Positions 24,801 through 36,142 are shown, counted from the first letter of the stretch. The stretch is 64,000 nt of DNA from Zantedeschia hybrid cultivar (GCA_030544215.1 JARZZO010000014.1:171886-235885); one strand, 5' to 3'. Program-made: numbers and translations. The notes: generated by a model from the sequence alone, not told the origin.

Positions 24801-27800
24801 GCCATAGATGTCTCGGAAATATCAAGAGATAATTTTAATGCATCTCTTCCTCTTTGTCCTTTGTCTGTCTTCTTCTTCTCTCCCACTCCTTTCTTTTCCT
24901 CCACCTTTTTCTTCTTGGTCTTGGTCTTGGTCTCAGAGACATCTCATTATAACATTGGAAAGTTCTTGACGTGGCATTCCATCCTACCTTTTGTCCACTT
25001 TAGGTATAAGTAGATCTATCATGATATCTCCATTGAATCTAGCATACTAGCATCTTCCCAATTCAAATGGAGTCTTTTCTAGGTAGTGAAGCCTAAAATT
25101 TTTGGGTGCCTAATTATGTACTTTCTGAGTGTTTTTATAAGTGAGATTCATGTCTTTGCAACTACTGATTGGCTGATTCCCCCTAAATTAATTTGATGCA
25201 GACAGTTGATGAGATTTACAAAGTTGCATCTATTTCACTCAGTCCTAATGTTCCCGGGCAGATATTTGTAAGTAAATTCCAAGACTATTGTGATTGGAAG
25301 ATGCTAATCTTTGTTGTTACTCTTCCTTGTACATTTGCACTTTAAAGCTAATGTATTGGATTTTGTATTGTTTGCATTTCATTTATGTTCATCTAGATGC
25401 TTCTTTCTTTTTTTTAGTTGGGACTGATGGTCAATCCCCCCAAACCAGGAGATATATCATACTTGAAGTTTGCAACAGAGAGGTAAGACTAATGTCTTGG
25501 TTAGAATAAATCAGCTGTGTTTCTTTCCTAGAGGTTTTTGGAAACAGTTACCTAAAAAATAATATTGTTCTCACATCCAGTAGTGTTAAGTTACCCAGAT
25601 TATCATTTCCAAAGCAACCAGAGTGATTTAATTGTAAGTCATGTTAGAATCGGATTTCAGTTTCAGTTCTTTTTTTAGCGCAAGAACAAAATCATAAAGT
25701 CAAATGTGTTTTGTGATTTCCACTATATCTAGTGGCAAAATTTAGTGGTTTTGGCTTTCATTTCAAACATCTCTGCCACTCTCATCCTCATGACATTTCT
25801 AAGGTCTTTTGGTCAGTGATGTATTTCCGTTATTACTGCATTCTTTGTGTGTTGCAAGGATCAACTTATTTGGAAAGTCTATACTGTGTGGTGTTCAGCT
25901 TCGTGGGAAAAATGTGTGCTTTATAGAGGATTTTTGAATGAAAATTTTGAAATGACAGTGTTGTTAACGAAGAACTCTAATTGACATTGCTAGGAAGCTA
26001 AGATAGTTTTGATAGCACCACAATATGTTAAATTATGGGGTAAAAACGGAGAGAGAAATTACAAGAAGGTGTCATCTACAATCTCCAGAAGGACATGCCA
26101 GTAGGATATGAAAAGATACAATACGAAGTCAAGTGCCCTCAAAAACTCTCCCTATACAAAAGAGGTACATGCCAAGAAAGCATGTCACCTGCTAGCCTTT
26201 CTAAGGACAAAAATTGAGGACTTTGACTTCACAATTGGCTCAATCCCGAACCCATTCGCTGATAAAACTATCCTCTCCAGAACCTTGTCTTAAGACTCCT
26301 TTTTGAAAATTCTTCTCTCTATTGCCTGATGAAGCCCAAAATGTGCATGGAGAATCAGCCACCAGACAATGCAGTGCTCTTAAGATTCCAACTCTGGTTC
26401 ACCCTGTCATCAGCCTATCAACCATCTTGGTATGTGATGCATATAATGGACCTTAGAAAAAATAAGCTGCCAGACCTCTTCAACATAAGAACAATCAATG
26501 AACAAGTGATGAGAAGATTCCCACAAGAGGCTACAAGCAGTCTGAATATCCTCCAAAAAGGTACCAGTCTGTCACAAGTAGGAAGCTAAGATAGCTAAGT
26601 GTATGAAATAGAAACAAAGGCAGAATACCTTGCATATAATTAGGTATTACATTGTAAAATCCAGCTTCATTTTTCTCTTATTACATATGTTTCTATATAT
26701 GACAACTATTATATTATATTCCTCGTATGAGGCATCTTCGTATGAGGCTATCATGGTCAACCACCATTTGAGTTCCCTTCTGCACTCTACATGGACTGTT
26801 CCAATTAATAACAGTATGTATCAGTAAATCACAGTCTACATCATTCTCCTTGTTTCACTTATTGTTACCTATGATTTGTGGGACGTGGACATGGGGGTCA
26901 AGTGACACGGACATATGTCAGACAACGCAAAGTTTCAGCAATGTGACATGATGGCATGGAAGGTACATAGATGTGGACATACTCTCTTATACTTACACAT
27001 GCTTGAAATAAGCATGATCAAATGAAATTTACATAAAACACAAAGGGAAATAAAATGAGCAGGAGCCTAGGTGTGATGGTAAGGTTGCTTGATTGTGCCC
27101 TGGAGGTCATGTGTTCAAAGCTCGAAACAGCCCCCCTCCCCCCACACCCCCTCTTTTATTTATTTATTTATTTATTTATTGCAAAAAGCAAGGGTAAGGC
27201 TGCATACCATTGACTCAGATCCAACAGCAGTGGGAGCCTTGTGGTACTGGGCTGCCCTTTTACAAGAAGATAAAGGTGTTAACTCAAATGTTCAAATCTT
27301 AATATTCAAACTGGTAATCTGATGAATTTCTGATGCATTCATTTTGAAATCCTACAACGATGTATTGATCCACGTGTTGAGTGTTGTGTCATGTCCGGAC
27401 CTGGCACAGCTCTCATGCAAATCTAAGTATCCACCAAATCATAGCTTCCTATAGCTTTGGCACAGACAAATCTGGCTTCGAGTAATCTGTGTTAGATGAT
27501 GTTGTCAATTCCTATATTTTATTTGTCACTTCAACTTGATGATTTACTTGGCATTTTGTTGCATTATTTTCAGTTATTGGTAAAAATCCAAAATCATTCA
27601 TTTTTTTCATCTTTCTAGAACATATTAGTCATTGGGTATACCTTTTATAAAAAGACGGATATCTTATTGGGTGTACCTTTTATAAAAAGACGGATATCTT
27701 GGTCTTGGCCATGCTTACGTTTATTTCGCAGCAATGTTCTTAGTGTTTGTGTAGTGGACTACAATGGCAAGTCAATGAGATTTTAGTGTCGTCTAGCCCT

Positions 27801-29595
27801 GCAATGGCCACAGTACCTAGCTTTATTCCGTAACATGATACACTATTGGCCCATGACACCATGTTTAGGACTGATTAGTTGTGGGATTTTGATAGTGATC
27901 CATGCTGCTTAAGTGTCTTCTTGAATTCATCCATGATTATGTAATTGGAAATGGCATATAGTAATACCTATGAGCATCATGTTATCTTCATATTCCTGCT
28001 TTTTCCCTGCAAAATTTTCTAGGAAGCAGTGCTTCTCAATCTGGCTTAACCTGTTGTGCACTCTGGCAGCAAAGCAATACTTGAATCTCTGAGGAAGAGG
28101 GCACATATCATGACTGATGGATTTAACAGTTGCAAAAACGTGGTCTGTAACTTTACAGAAGGTAACTATTAGTAAATGTGTATTTTTTTTGTATTTTCTT
28201 GTTAGAAGGTCTACATACTCAGTGATAGTTGTATTGCCTCAGGAGCCATGTATTCGTTCCCACAAATTCAGCTACCACCCAAAGCAATTGAAGCTGCTAA
28301 AAGAGCCGGAAAGGTCGCTGATGTTTTCTACTGTCTCAAGCTTTTGGAAGCAACTGGCATTTCCACAGTTCCAGGTTCAGGCTTTGGCCAGAAAGAAGGG
28401 TAACCGCACATCTCGAATTTTATTACTGACCGACATCCTAATGTCTTATCATGCGAACATTCTACTTCCTCCTAATGCACATACGCCACTGCCAGGTTAT
28501 AGTACAGATACCCTAACTTCCATGTCGATAAAGAAAGATATAAACATTAAAACCACTGGTGGCAGAACAAACTACCCACCTTGTGTGGCTGGCACCAGCT
28601 ATGCTTTTAAGGCTTTCTGATTGCATAATGTTTTCTGAACCTGCTGGAAATTCATACAGCAAATACACCCTTCTAAAAAGCTGTTTTTCTTTTCCGTGTT
28701 GACTTTGCCTCTCAGGTGGAGAAACTGAGGTCCATCGTTGTCTTTGCAATTTGTATTGCCGACCCACAGTAATGTTCCGTAATGATGTCCATGAAATGTA
28801 TGCGCATCTAAACTTGGTTTCTTCTCCATGGAATCCCATGGAGATTTCCATATCCTGAGCAACCGGCCATAGCCATGAAAGTACCCAAGGATATCATTTT
28901 AATGGGTGCTTTTGACATCCTTTGATTTGGATTCTTATCTTAAGTCCAACGCCACCACCCGTCAAGAATAAGCTGTTCAAGAGATCTAGTGTCACAGAGG
29001 TGACTTAAGTTTGTTATTTGAGGTGACTTAAGTTTGTTATTTAATGGGATTGATCTTGTATGCTGCCATACATTGAATGGCCTTTGTTCTTGTTGGAAAA
29101 TCTCCATGTATAAACAAATATAAACGTGGAAGCATGCATGGAGGGGAACCATGGCGATGAGGTGAGGATCTGTAGCTTGCTCGACATTGACGTGAGATGG
29201 ACGAGACGGACCTCGAAGGATGAGAAGGGACCACGAGGAGGGCACCTTCTACTCTTCCACGCCCCAAATCCCAAGCCAATATAGTGATGGGCTTCTTTGG
29301 AGAGCAGCACGCAGAGATGACTCGGAGAGGAAGAAGAAAGCCTGCAAGAGGAGAGAATTTCGGAAGGAGAAACTAGCAGCCTTGCCTTTGCATGCATCCC
29401 GTTTCTCTTTCTCTCTCTCCTATTGCCTTTGCATGCATCCCGTTTCTCTTTCTCTCTCTCTTATTGCCTTTGCATGCATCCCGTTTCTCTTTCTCTCTCT
29501 CTATTTAATTCTCTCTCATTCAAGCAAGGATGCGGGAAGAGGAGTTAGAGAGAGATGGGCATGCAAGGAGGCATGCGGTTATCAACCGCATGCAC

Positions 29596-29633
<38 letters not shown>

Positions 29634-30200
29634 ACGTGCATGAGAGGGTGAGAGAGAAGTGGCTTGAGGGGAGGAGCGGTGTGGTTGGAACCGCCTCCAT
29701 GTCTTCTTCCTTTGTGGGTCCCACCCACACCCAAGCCAACTCCCATCTACTCCTTCATACTTATCCGAAACCCATGCCCCTAGTGGACACTTGGATAATG
29801 GACCTAGCCCATATGTCAGCAGTTCTTTTCATCAAAAACTTTGGGAGCATCCTTCGACTAGTTGAGATACCGTGCATTGGCTGCTTACCTGCCTTACAGG
29901 TAGGTTGACTCCAGACAGATAGGCACAGGTTTCTTGCTTGCTGATATGCTCACTGTTCTCTGTTGGTGTGTTATCACCATAGTTTAATTCCTTGCTCAGT
30001 GATATGGTTGTTCTCTCTTGTTATGCTGACGACTGTGGTTTTATTTGGTGGCTCTACACTATGAATGCAGGGTTTTCCACCTCAGAACAACCATATTGCC
30101 AGCAGAGGAAGACTTGCCCGCAATCATGGCTAGCTTCAAGAAATTCAATGACGAGTTCATGGAACAGTATGAAGACAAGAAAACGTACTCACGGATGTGA
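15868..30200 (+). CDS. GGAT1: Peroxisomal glutamate:glyoxylate aminotransferase, complete 13-exon gene
   Basis: Coding exons: 15868-15981, 16310-16375, 16490-16607, 20969-21050, 21188-21275, 21388-21546, 21927-22100, 22190-22321, 25202-25267, 25418-25482, 28070-28161, 28243-28399, 30071-30200. All introns are GT..AG and the joined frame is 481 codons (480 aa), the family length. It starts MSRGLDYENINENVKK and contains NVGNPHALGQKPLTFPRQ, the DGASKGVMQ block, PVPQYPLY and INPGNPTGQ. The pyridoxal-phosphate lysine is about K290 in TVSKGYWGECGQRGGY. The C-terminus is YSRM; SRM is a peroxisomal targeting tripeptide. The enzyme transaminates glyoxylate to glycine in photorespiration and also acts on alanine (family knowledge). 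This tail and the N-terminus separate it from the longer mitochondrial/cytosolic alanine aminotransferases. Introns 3, 8, 10 and 12 are inflated by transposons and repeats. The exon 4 acceptor is duplicated 78 bp upstream. Confidence 0.95.
18325..20827 (-). mobile_element. 5'-truncated, decayed LINE in intron 3 of the aminotransferase gene
   Basis: The inverted A-rich tail (TTTATTTTATTTTATTTTT..) is at 18325-18353. Reading leftward on the minus strand, broken frames give KTPGPDGIPMSFHQ near 20760, FRPVSLLNGSYKIIAKVLA near 20580, the HADDIIIF catalytic block near 20060, LPIRYLGLPLHYKQ near 19880 and the zinc-binding WxxNADTTCSLCGQGSEDV block near 18830. Endonuclease and ORF1 are missing, and the element begins abruptly next to the 78-bp duplication. 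Frames contain many stops and shifts. A long C/G run interrupts it at 19599-19641. Confidence 0.88.
20824..20979 (+). repeat. 78-bp tandem duplication spanning the intron 3/exon 4 acceptor
   Basis: 20824-20901 and 20902-20979 are direct copies with about four differences. Each includes TTTTCTTTTGTTTTAACTAG followed by GTGCATA. The second AG (20967-20968) is the acceptor of exon 4. The first (20889-20890) is a decoy after which the frame reads GT GCA TAA. Confidence 0.92.
22440..22615 (-). mobile_element. tRNA-derived SINE-like element in intron 8
   Basis: On the minus strand from 22605 the text GGATGGGTGGCTCAATTGGC resembles an A box. GTGAGGTCATGCATTCAACTC, about 30 bases further, resembles a B box. 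It contains no coding frame. The 3' end and target duplication are not defined. Confidence 0.45.
23582..23641 (+). repeat. 30-bp tandem duplication in intron 8
   Basis: AAAGCTGGATTGTCCCATCAAACCGACT is immediately followed by a near-identical copy ending AAATTGACT. The rest of intron 8 (22700-25200) holds no recognisable element apart from a diverged direct repeat of GGAGTCCTATTCCCACTT at 24309 and 24369. Confidence 0.85.
26007..26580 (-). mobile_element. 5'-truncated LINE with 14-bp target duplication, intron 10
   Basis: The insertion is framed by GGAAGCTAAGATAG at 25993-26006 and again at 26581-26594, a perfect target duplication. On the minus strand it encodes only the end of ORF2, the zinc-binding LLWESSHHLFIDCSYVEEVW block near 26500. 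Its 3' end resembles the tails of the LINEs at 985 and 18325. The oligo-T tract is very short. Confidence 0.85.
27063..27262 (+). mobile_element. Au-type SINE in intron 10
   Basis: A tRNA-like head, GAGCCTAGGTGTGATGGTAAG (A box) and GGTCATGTGTTCAAAGCTCG (B box), is followed by GAAACAGCC. The body has GGGTAAGGCTGC, and the end has GGGAGCC..GTACTGGGCTGCCCTTTT. These are the landmarks of the plant Au SINE family as I know it. A (TTTA)n tract at 27155-27180 and C-runs have expanded inside it. Confidence 0.75.
27155..27180. repeat. (TTTA)n microsatellite inside the SINE
   Basis: Six TTTA/TATT units in the body of the SINE-like element. Confidence 0.9.
27631..27700 (+). repeat. 35-bp tandem duplication in intron 10
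   Basis: Two nearly identical units starting ATTGGGTATACCTTTT and ATTGGGTGTACCTTTT lie head to tail, each ending GACGGATATCTT. Confidence 0.9.
29382..29504 (+). repeat. 41-bp minisatellite, three copies, intron 12
   Basis: TTGCCTTTGCATGCATCCCG followed by TTTCTCTTTCTCTCTCTC is repeated at 29382, 29423 and 29464 with almost no divergence. A pure CT tract lies shortly after at 29598-29629. Confidence 0.92.
29598..29629. repeat. (CT)n microsatellite
   Basis: Sixteen CT dinucleotides in intron 12 of the aminotransferase gene. Confidence 0.9.
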
Positions 30201-31740
30201 AAAAGCACTCAGAGCAGACAAAGAGGAACAGAGGCCTGCGGTGCTATTATGGCCTGGTTAGGGGGATGTAAATCTCGGAAATGTGAGCCTTACTCTCCCT
30301 CTCTGCTACTTGTACGTTCCCCCAACCATTAGTAAATTCTTCCCAGGTTTGGAAAAAGTAATCATCATTTCAGACATCACTCTGGTTTATACCATTATGG
30401 AAAGGCTTCTCTCTTGTTATCCATTTTTCAAATCACAGCTGTGTAACTGTTTTGTTCCGTCGCGAGAGCAGAGCACACAGCGGAGTATTCACGGTTTACA
30501 TGATCCGACACGAGCACAGTAACATGAGCATCCAGTACCACCTGAATTGTGAAGGAAATTCCGGAAACCATTGACACCTCAGCCTAGCGGAAAAACCTAT
30601 ACAAGTATGAAGGCGCCACATTTTTCATGTGGTGGAAGGGGTAAGGAGAGAAGCGTAGCAAAATTCAGGAAAGGGAAGCCATCCTGCCTCTGCTTCCACT
30701 GAGAAAAGCAGCAACGTCAGAACGTGCCTTTACCTAATGTTGTCAAGTCCACGTTTGCTGACTCGGGGCTTTTCCGCGGCCCCGAGTGGGTTAATGCCCT
30801 TCGACCTTCATGATGATTTATCTTCGCTGATCCTTGCTCTGAATTGCCGTTGTTCGGATGTGCCTACCGCCACGTCCGCAATTGCCATACCAGCTTACTC
30901 CTCCTAGTTAACCTTTCCATTTTGATCTCCTTTGCCTGCTGAGACCCTTCACTTTGCAACTGCGAGGCCTTGTTTGTTATGTATTGTGTAGCAGTTACAT
31001 GGTATTCCAACAATTTAAATGGCCAGGGCGAGGCGAGTATCAAGTTGACAGTGGGCTGAAAGCCTCGAAAACTTACAGATTTCTTTTTAGACAACCTTCG
31101 TGGCTTGACCTGGACTGGACAGGAGTCAACTCCAAGGCTACCAATGCGATAAATAGGTAGCCCAAGCCTACTCTTCTAGATCACTAGGTCCGGTCTCACT
31201 CCATATCATTCGCACTTTAGGACTTGAGCTGGGGTCCAAGTGGTCCAACATTGCGTTCTGCTTCCCCTCTCTCTCTCTCTCTTACATATATAGGACTTTT
31301 GCATATATGCCCTGAAACATAATGTATTTGCATATATACTCCTAACTCCTACACGTTGTTGTCTATGCCTCTTAAATCTTCATAAAGGTTGTGGTTATAC
31401 CCTTCCATCAAAATAAATATGAACTCCAAACCGTATATGTCAAAAAGATTTTGTAATTCTTGATAACGTCAAGGGTACATATGCAAGATTCTAGTGAATT
31501 TAGGATATACATAAAAAAATAGTGAATTTAAGAATATATATGCAAAATCCTTTTGAAAGGATATTTTGATGGAAGGATATAATCATAACTTATCGATAAC
31601 AATATGTGACAGTTAGAGGTATAGATGCAAATATGATATTCTTAAGAGTATATGTACAAAAATTCCTAAAACTTAGCACCCAACTGACTCAACCCCACGG
31701 GACCTCCCTCTTTTTTTTTTTGAAATATAAAAAGAGGAAC
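30201..31740. other. 3' flank of the aminotransferase gene and intergenic DNA
   Basis: The first 200-300 bp presumably include the 3' UTR; no AATAAA is obvious. 30761-30787 is a perfect 9-bp stem (ACTCGGGGC..GCCCCGAGT) with a 9-base loop. The rest holds no supported gene. Confidence 0.5.
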
Positions 31741-31789
31741 CCATTCATACTTTAAAGAATAAACGGAGGGATATGTTGTTTCTGTGTCC

Positions 31790-32073
31790 GTCTGTTTATA
31801 ATAAATGGATAATCCATATCCGTTCCGTTTACGAGTTGGATATGGAGCGGATATCTCTAGACGGATATTCTCCGGATTCGGAGTGATTATGGATAATATT
31901 GGATATTTAAATAAAATCTTTATGTACTATAATATTTATCTAAAAATTCATAAAATTATAAAAAAAATTGTAAAAATTAGAAACTATTTGATTAAAAATT
32001 AATATTTTAAGTACTCAATAGTAGTTGAGACTTGGGGGTTTAGAGTTTCATCTACTCAAACATCTTATATGGA

Positions 32074-32151
<78 letters not shown>

Positions 32152-32370
32152 TATTGAATCTTAGATCTAACGGTCATGATTCACTTTCTATTCGAAGCGA
32201 ATAGTTGACGGAGTAGATACGGGATTTTTGTAACCGCTCCGTTTATGATCCGGATCATAGATGAATATCCGCTTATGATCTGTCGGATATCAATTTTGGA
32301 TAAATATTCATAGATTTGAATACAGATCCGGATAATATCTAGATCTGTTTATAGCTCTACTTTAAATACC
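31790..32370. repeat. Degenerate element rich in GGATAT/TCCG words, split by an (AT)n tract
   Basis: Both sides of the (AT)n run carry CGGATAT, GATCCG and CGTTTAYGA words in opposite orientations, suggesting an old inverted-repeat transposon. Similar GGATATCCG-type text occurs at 34800-35200 and 48540-48660. The family is unknown. Confidence 0.4.
32075..32150. repeat. Long (AT)n microsatellite
   Basis: Thirty-eight uninterrupted TA dinucleotides, the longest pure microsatellite in the window. Confidence 0.95.
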
Positions 32371-32884
32371 ACCCTTACAAATCTTCCCAAGGTAGCACTT
32401 AAGTCAGCCATGCTGAATTACAAGATGACACAGCGCCGAAGACGCAAAATCTTGACCTAACAGAGGACATCAAGTCCCTCTAAATGTGGACCCAAAGGTC
32501 GAAGACCAACAAAAATGTAGCCACTGGACCCAATGGTCCAAGACCCAACGGAGTTCTCCATAGGCAAAGAAGACATCTGCTTCGAAGGTTGGTATCGGCG
32601 AGCTCGACTGTGAGCCTCCTCCCAAACAATGTCTGTTGCACAAAGGGAGGGCCAGCGGCGATTAGAGGAGCACACTTTTCCAACAGCGGTGGGACCAAAA
32701 GGATTTCCCAACCTCGGTGCAAACAACGGGGACAACCATGGATGTGTGCCTCAAAGAAATTTGCCAACTAGGAGAATGAGAGTCCCAAGGGGGTGGCATT
32801 TCTGCAGTAGAGGTAACCAACATAGGTGACCAAAATTGCCCAGGTGGAAGATTGGATGTCTTGCTGGTGAGACTCGGGGCGAGG

Positions 32885-33265
32885 GATTCTTGGTGGTGAG
32901 AGGGATTTCGTGCTCGCAGCGAGGGTTTTGTGGTGGTCGGAAGAATAGAAGGGGGTTTCTTGCTTTATGCGTTCGTCTGCACTAAGTAGTAGAGGAAGAG
33001 GAGGGCAGAGAGGTGATGGACTCACCAAGTAGCAGAGGAGGAGAAGGGTCAGTAGGTGCGGGACTTGCGGTGAGAGATTCTTGGTAGTGAGAGGGATTTT
33101 GTACTCACAGCGAGGGTTTTGTGATGGTCAGAGGAATAAGATGGTGATTTCTTACTCGCGGCATTCGTCTGCATCAAGTAGCAAAGGAGAAGGGGGGCCA
33201 GGAGGTGCGAGAAGATGGATATGGCAACAATATCAAGTAGACCAGTGCCGTGGAGGAGTAGTGGT
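32885..33265. repeat. 191-bp tandem duplication in a GC-richer block
   Basis: GATTCTTGGTGGTGAGAGGG at 32885 recurs as GATTCTTGGTAGTGAGAGGG at 33076 and the similarity runs on through the GTTCGTCTGCA..AAGTAG..AGGAG text. The surrounding block 32460-33480 has open frames on both strands but no recognisable domain. Confidence 0.8.
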
Positions 33266-34140
33266 TCGATGCAGAAAGACAACGCCCTTTGAGGAGCAAC
33301 AGTGTGGTACGGAAGAGCCGGAAGATGTTTTCCTCTTGATCCTCTTAGCCTTAGCAATTGGAAGGGAAATAATAGGCCGCCACGAGGGGAGGGTGAAAAA
33401 AGATGGAGATGGAAAAAAGATTCTTTTAAATTTCGCTTCACTTAACTTTTTGTCGGAGGTATTTCTGACCTTTAACGTACTCAAACGACAACATATCCCT
33501 CTGCCATCTCTTTTTCAAATGGTCACTTATCACAAGTCCATATTTTAGAACGGCGGAGGATTATAGGAATATATTTAGAAATTCTAAGAATGTAGAGATA
33601 TATCTAGAATTTTGCAATATTATATAGACTTAAATGAAAAACTCCCTTAATATTAATCTCTGGCGATTTTTCACAAAAACCTATAAGTTAATATAAATTT
33701 TCACTTAATATTCATCGACCGAGAATCTTGTGTGTGTAACTTTTTAGGTCCAAGTGTCAGTTCAATTTTTAGTCTAATAAGTCTCCTTACTGACTAAAAA
33801 TGATTCATTTTATATCTCGTGATAAAAGAGTTAACTTTTGTAGCTAATTAGAGGTAGTTAGAACTTATAATCACTTCTTCTCAACTTTCATGTGAAAAGT
33901 CGAGAATAATTTCTGACTAGAACCATGTCTAGCGTCTTCCTCACGTATCACCTTTGTAATTGGGTGGCCTCTCTTCTCGGAGCCGAAATCCTGAATGCTG
34001 TACAAAATGTACGATGTATCCTTTAAAGACTACTAATAGGCCTAAAACTGACCCAAGACAAATGGGCTAAAACTGGCCCAGGATAAATGGGCCTAAGACC
34101 CAGAGCTTAATGGATCCTGCAGATTGCTCATTAGTGAGTT

Positions 34141-34800
34141 TTAAAGGATAAGGCTACCAAGAGGAACTTCGGGGCGCCCCCGCGGCGGCGCTGCTGAATA
34201 GGGCACCTGCCTGCACGGGGCACCCCTCTGCAGGAGGCCCTCCCGCGCTGGGTGCCTCGCCACGCGGGGCGCATGCCTGCGTAGGGCATAGCTCTCGCAG
34301 GGGTGCCCAGGTGGGCACCTGCTTAAGCTGCTGTTGCACCAACCGTGAGCCCTGCTGCCTGTTGCTGTTGGCATCGCGGGGTCCTTCGCGTCGCCGTTGG
34401 CTCCCTGTGGCCGGTTCCTTACTGTTGCCGTCGTTCCTTATGCGACGTTCATCGCCATTCGGCAACCCAGAAAAATTAAAATAAGAGAACGCAAAGAATT
34501 CCTCTATCCGTAACCGTATGAAACAAGAGGAATAGAAGAGATGGGAGCCCAAAAATTTTGCACGCCCGCTCTGATACCACATGTTGCGGCTACTCAACAT
34601 ATTTGAACCGGAAGCCATCCTAGTCACGGAGGAAAAGGACGATGATCTCCATGCACACAAACATCGGGCGTCTCATTCTACTTACTGGACCTGATGGTGT
34701 GTTATAGTGTGCGGCCCACAACTACAAGTGAACCACTACTATTAGGTATAAATCCAACACCACCATCTGACCCACTTACTCATTTACTTTAGTATTACCA
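34141..34800 (-). mobile_element. Copia-type LTR, tRNA-iMet primer site and leader, minus strand
   Basis: 34568-34579 reads TGGTATCAGAGC on the minus strand, the standard initiator-methionine tRNA primer site. Two bases upstream of it (34582 on +) an LTR border ..GCCGCAACA is seen. Sequence from 34567 down to 34141 would be the leader and start of gag, GC-rich with an open frame of about 130 codons. The LTR would extend from 34582 to roughly 34800. No pol or second LTR was found, so this is a fragment or a non-autonomous TRIM-like element. Confidence 0.6.
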
Positions 34801-36120
34801 TGTTCTCATATGGGTGCAAATAGGATGCAACCAAGTACAAATATATTTGTTTCATATCCGTATTCGCATCCGATTTTATCGAATGTGGATATATATTTTT
34901 GTACATCTATTTTAAATATGGATACAAACATGGTTATTCTGAAATATCCATATACGAGTATAAGTCATTGGTATTCATATAATTCTTATAGAATAAGAAA
35001 AATCATATGTTTAACATGATTTTTGTTATCAAAAATTTGATCAAGCATTATCTAATCTTTTAAGGTTAATTTTTCCTTTCTTTGAACTTTTTGCTATATC
35101 CGATGTATATCTGTATTTGTATATTACAGATATAAATATTAATTTTACAGTGTGAGATGAGTATTCACATTCCCGTATAAAATATGGAAATAAATATAAA
35201 TATGCATATATTAGGTTCCTTGCCTTCCCTAATTCCTAGGTGTGAATATACCAACTTTGGGTACCATTTACGGCGCTAGCAGCTGGAAGAATGAAATGAA
35301 AGAAAAAGTAAAAAGAGGACCAAATCAGGAGGACACGGAGGCAACGAATCCCGCTCATTTCCGTACCGCCGTTCCCTTTGCCGGGAGAGGAAGGGAGAGT
35401 CGGTTCCTCTGAGTGCGGGTGAGGGTGCGGTCGGGTAAGTGCGAAGAAGGAGATGGAGGTTTTCACAAAAGTCTTTCATGCTGATGGGAAGAAGCCTCCT
35501 TTTACTTAACGGGATGCATTAGAAAGGAATAAGAATTTGATGCATTCCGAGGGGAAAGCTGATACTCCACTTCTCTCTGTTTCCACCGTTCTCTCTCTCT
35601 ATCCTGGCCCCCTGGCGCAGTGCATGGCAGATGGGAAATGCCTTGCGGGTGGGAGCCTACAACCATATATGCACATTCCTGTCCTCCCTGCACTGAAACC
35701 CGTCGGATGAGAGGAGCAGAAAGGCGAGAAGAATAGAATAACACAGCGAAGACAGCAGCGGCCAGTTTAAGCCAAGCCAACGCCGGTGAGGTGAACCCAA
35801 CCCAGCTCTCAAGATTTCCCGTCCGAACTAAACTGCCTGCCCTGCCGACACCAGTCCAACACACGCATAGTGCGCGGCGTCTGACTGTGTGGGATGCCAA
35901 TCTTCCCCTGCACCACATTATCATGGATGCAGCACCACTTGTCATCTCTCTGGAGTCCGGCCCTAAACTGGCTTCTTCCCCTTAACTCTCTCAAACACCC
36001 CCCCCCCCGACCGGGTTCCTGTCGTCCAGTCTGGGAGAATCCGATGCCTTGCCCCGACCAAGGCCAGGCCACGAGAGTAAGCTACGAGATTCTCTCTCTC
36101 TCTCTCTCTGTGGCAATGGA
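34801..36120. other. Upstream region of the proline-rich protein gene
   Basis: 34801-35220 is AT-rich with GGATAT-type words. 35240-36100 is GC-richer with open frames on both strands, none recognisable. A run of ten C lies at 35999-36008 and a CT microsatellite at 36092-36109. Confidence 0.45.
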
Positions 36121-36128
36121 CACTCCTG

Positions 36129-36142
36129 TATTATATATATTT
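36129..36142 (+). promoter_or_regulatory. Candidate TATA box of the proline-rich protein gene
   Basis: TATTATATATATTT lies about 185 bp before the ATG, right after a CT-rich pyrimidine patch, an arrangement common in plant core promoters. Confidence 0.35.

Noticed and set aside
28117..28620. 167-codon + ORF overlapping the aminotransferase
   Set aside because: It runs in a different frame through exons 11 and 12 and the following intron; the spliced reading explains the region fully.
29037..29908. Several 80-140 codon ORFs in intron 12
   Set aside because: Generated by CT/GA microsatellites and the 41-bp minisatellite; no recognisable domain.
15868..30200. Annotation as alanine aminotransferase
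   Set aside because: The sequence family is close, but the 480-aa length, the MSRGLDYENINENVKK start and the C-terminal SRM match peroxisomal glutamate:glyoxylate aminotransferase. Alanine aminotransferases lack this tail and are usually longer.
30761..30787. Perfect GC stem-loop as a transcription terminator
   Set aside because: Bacterial-style terminators do not operate here; a 9-bp stem in intergenic plant DNA can be chance.
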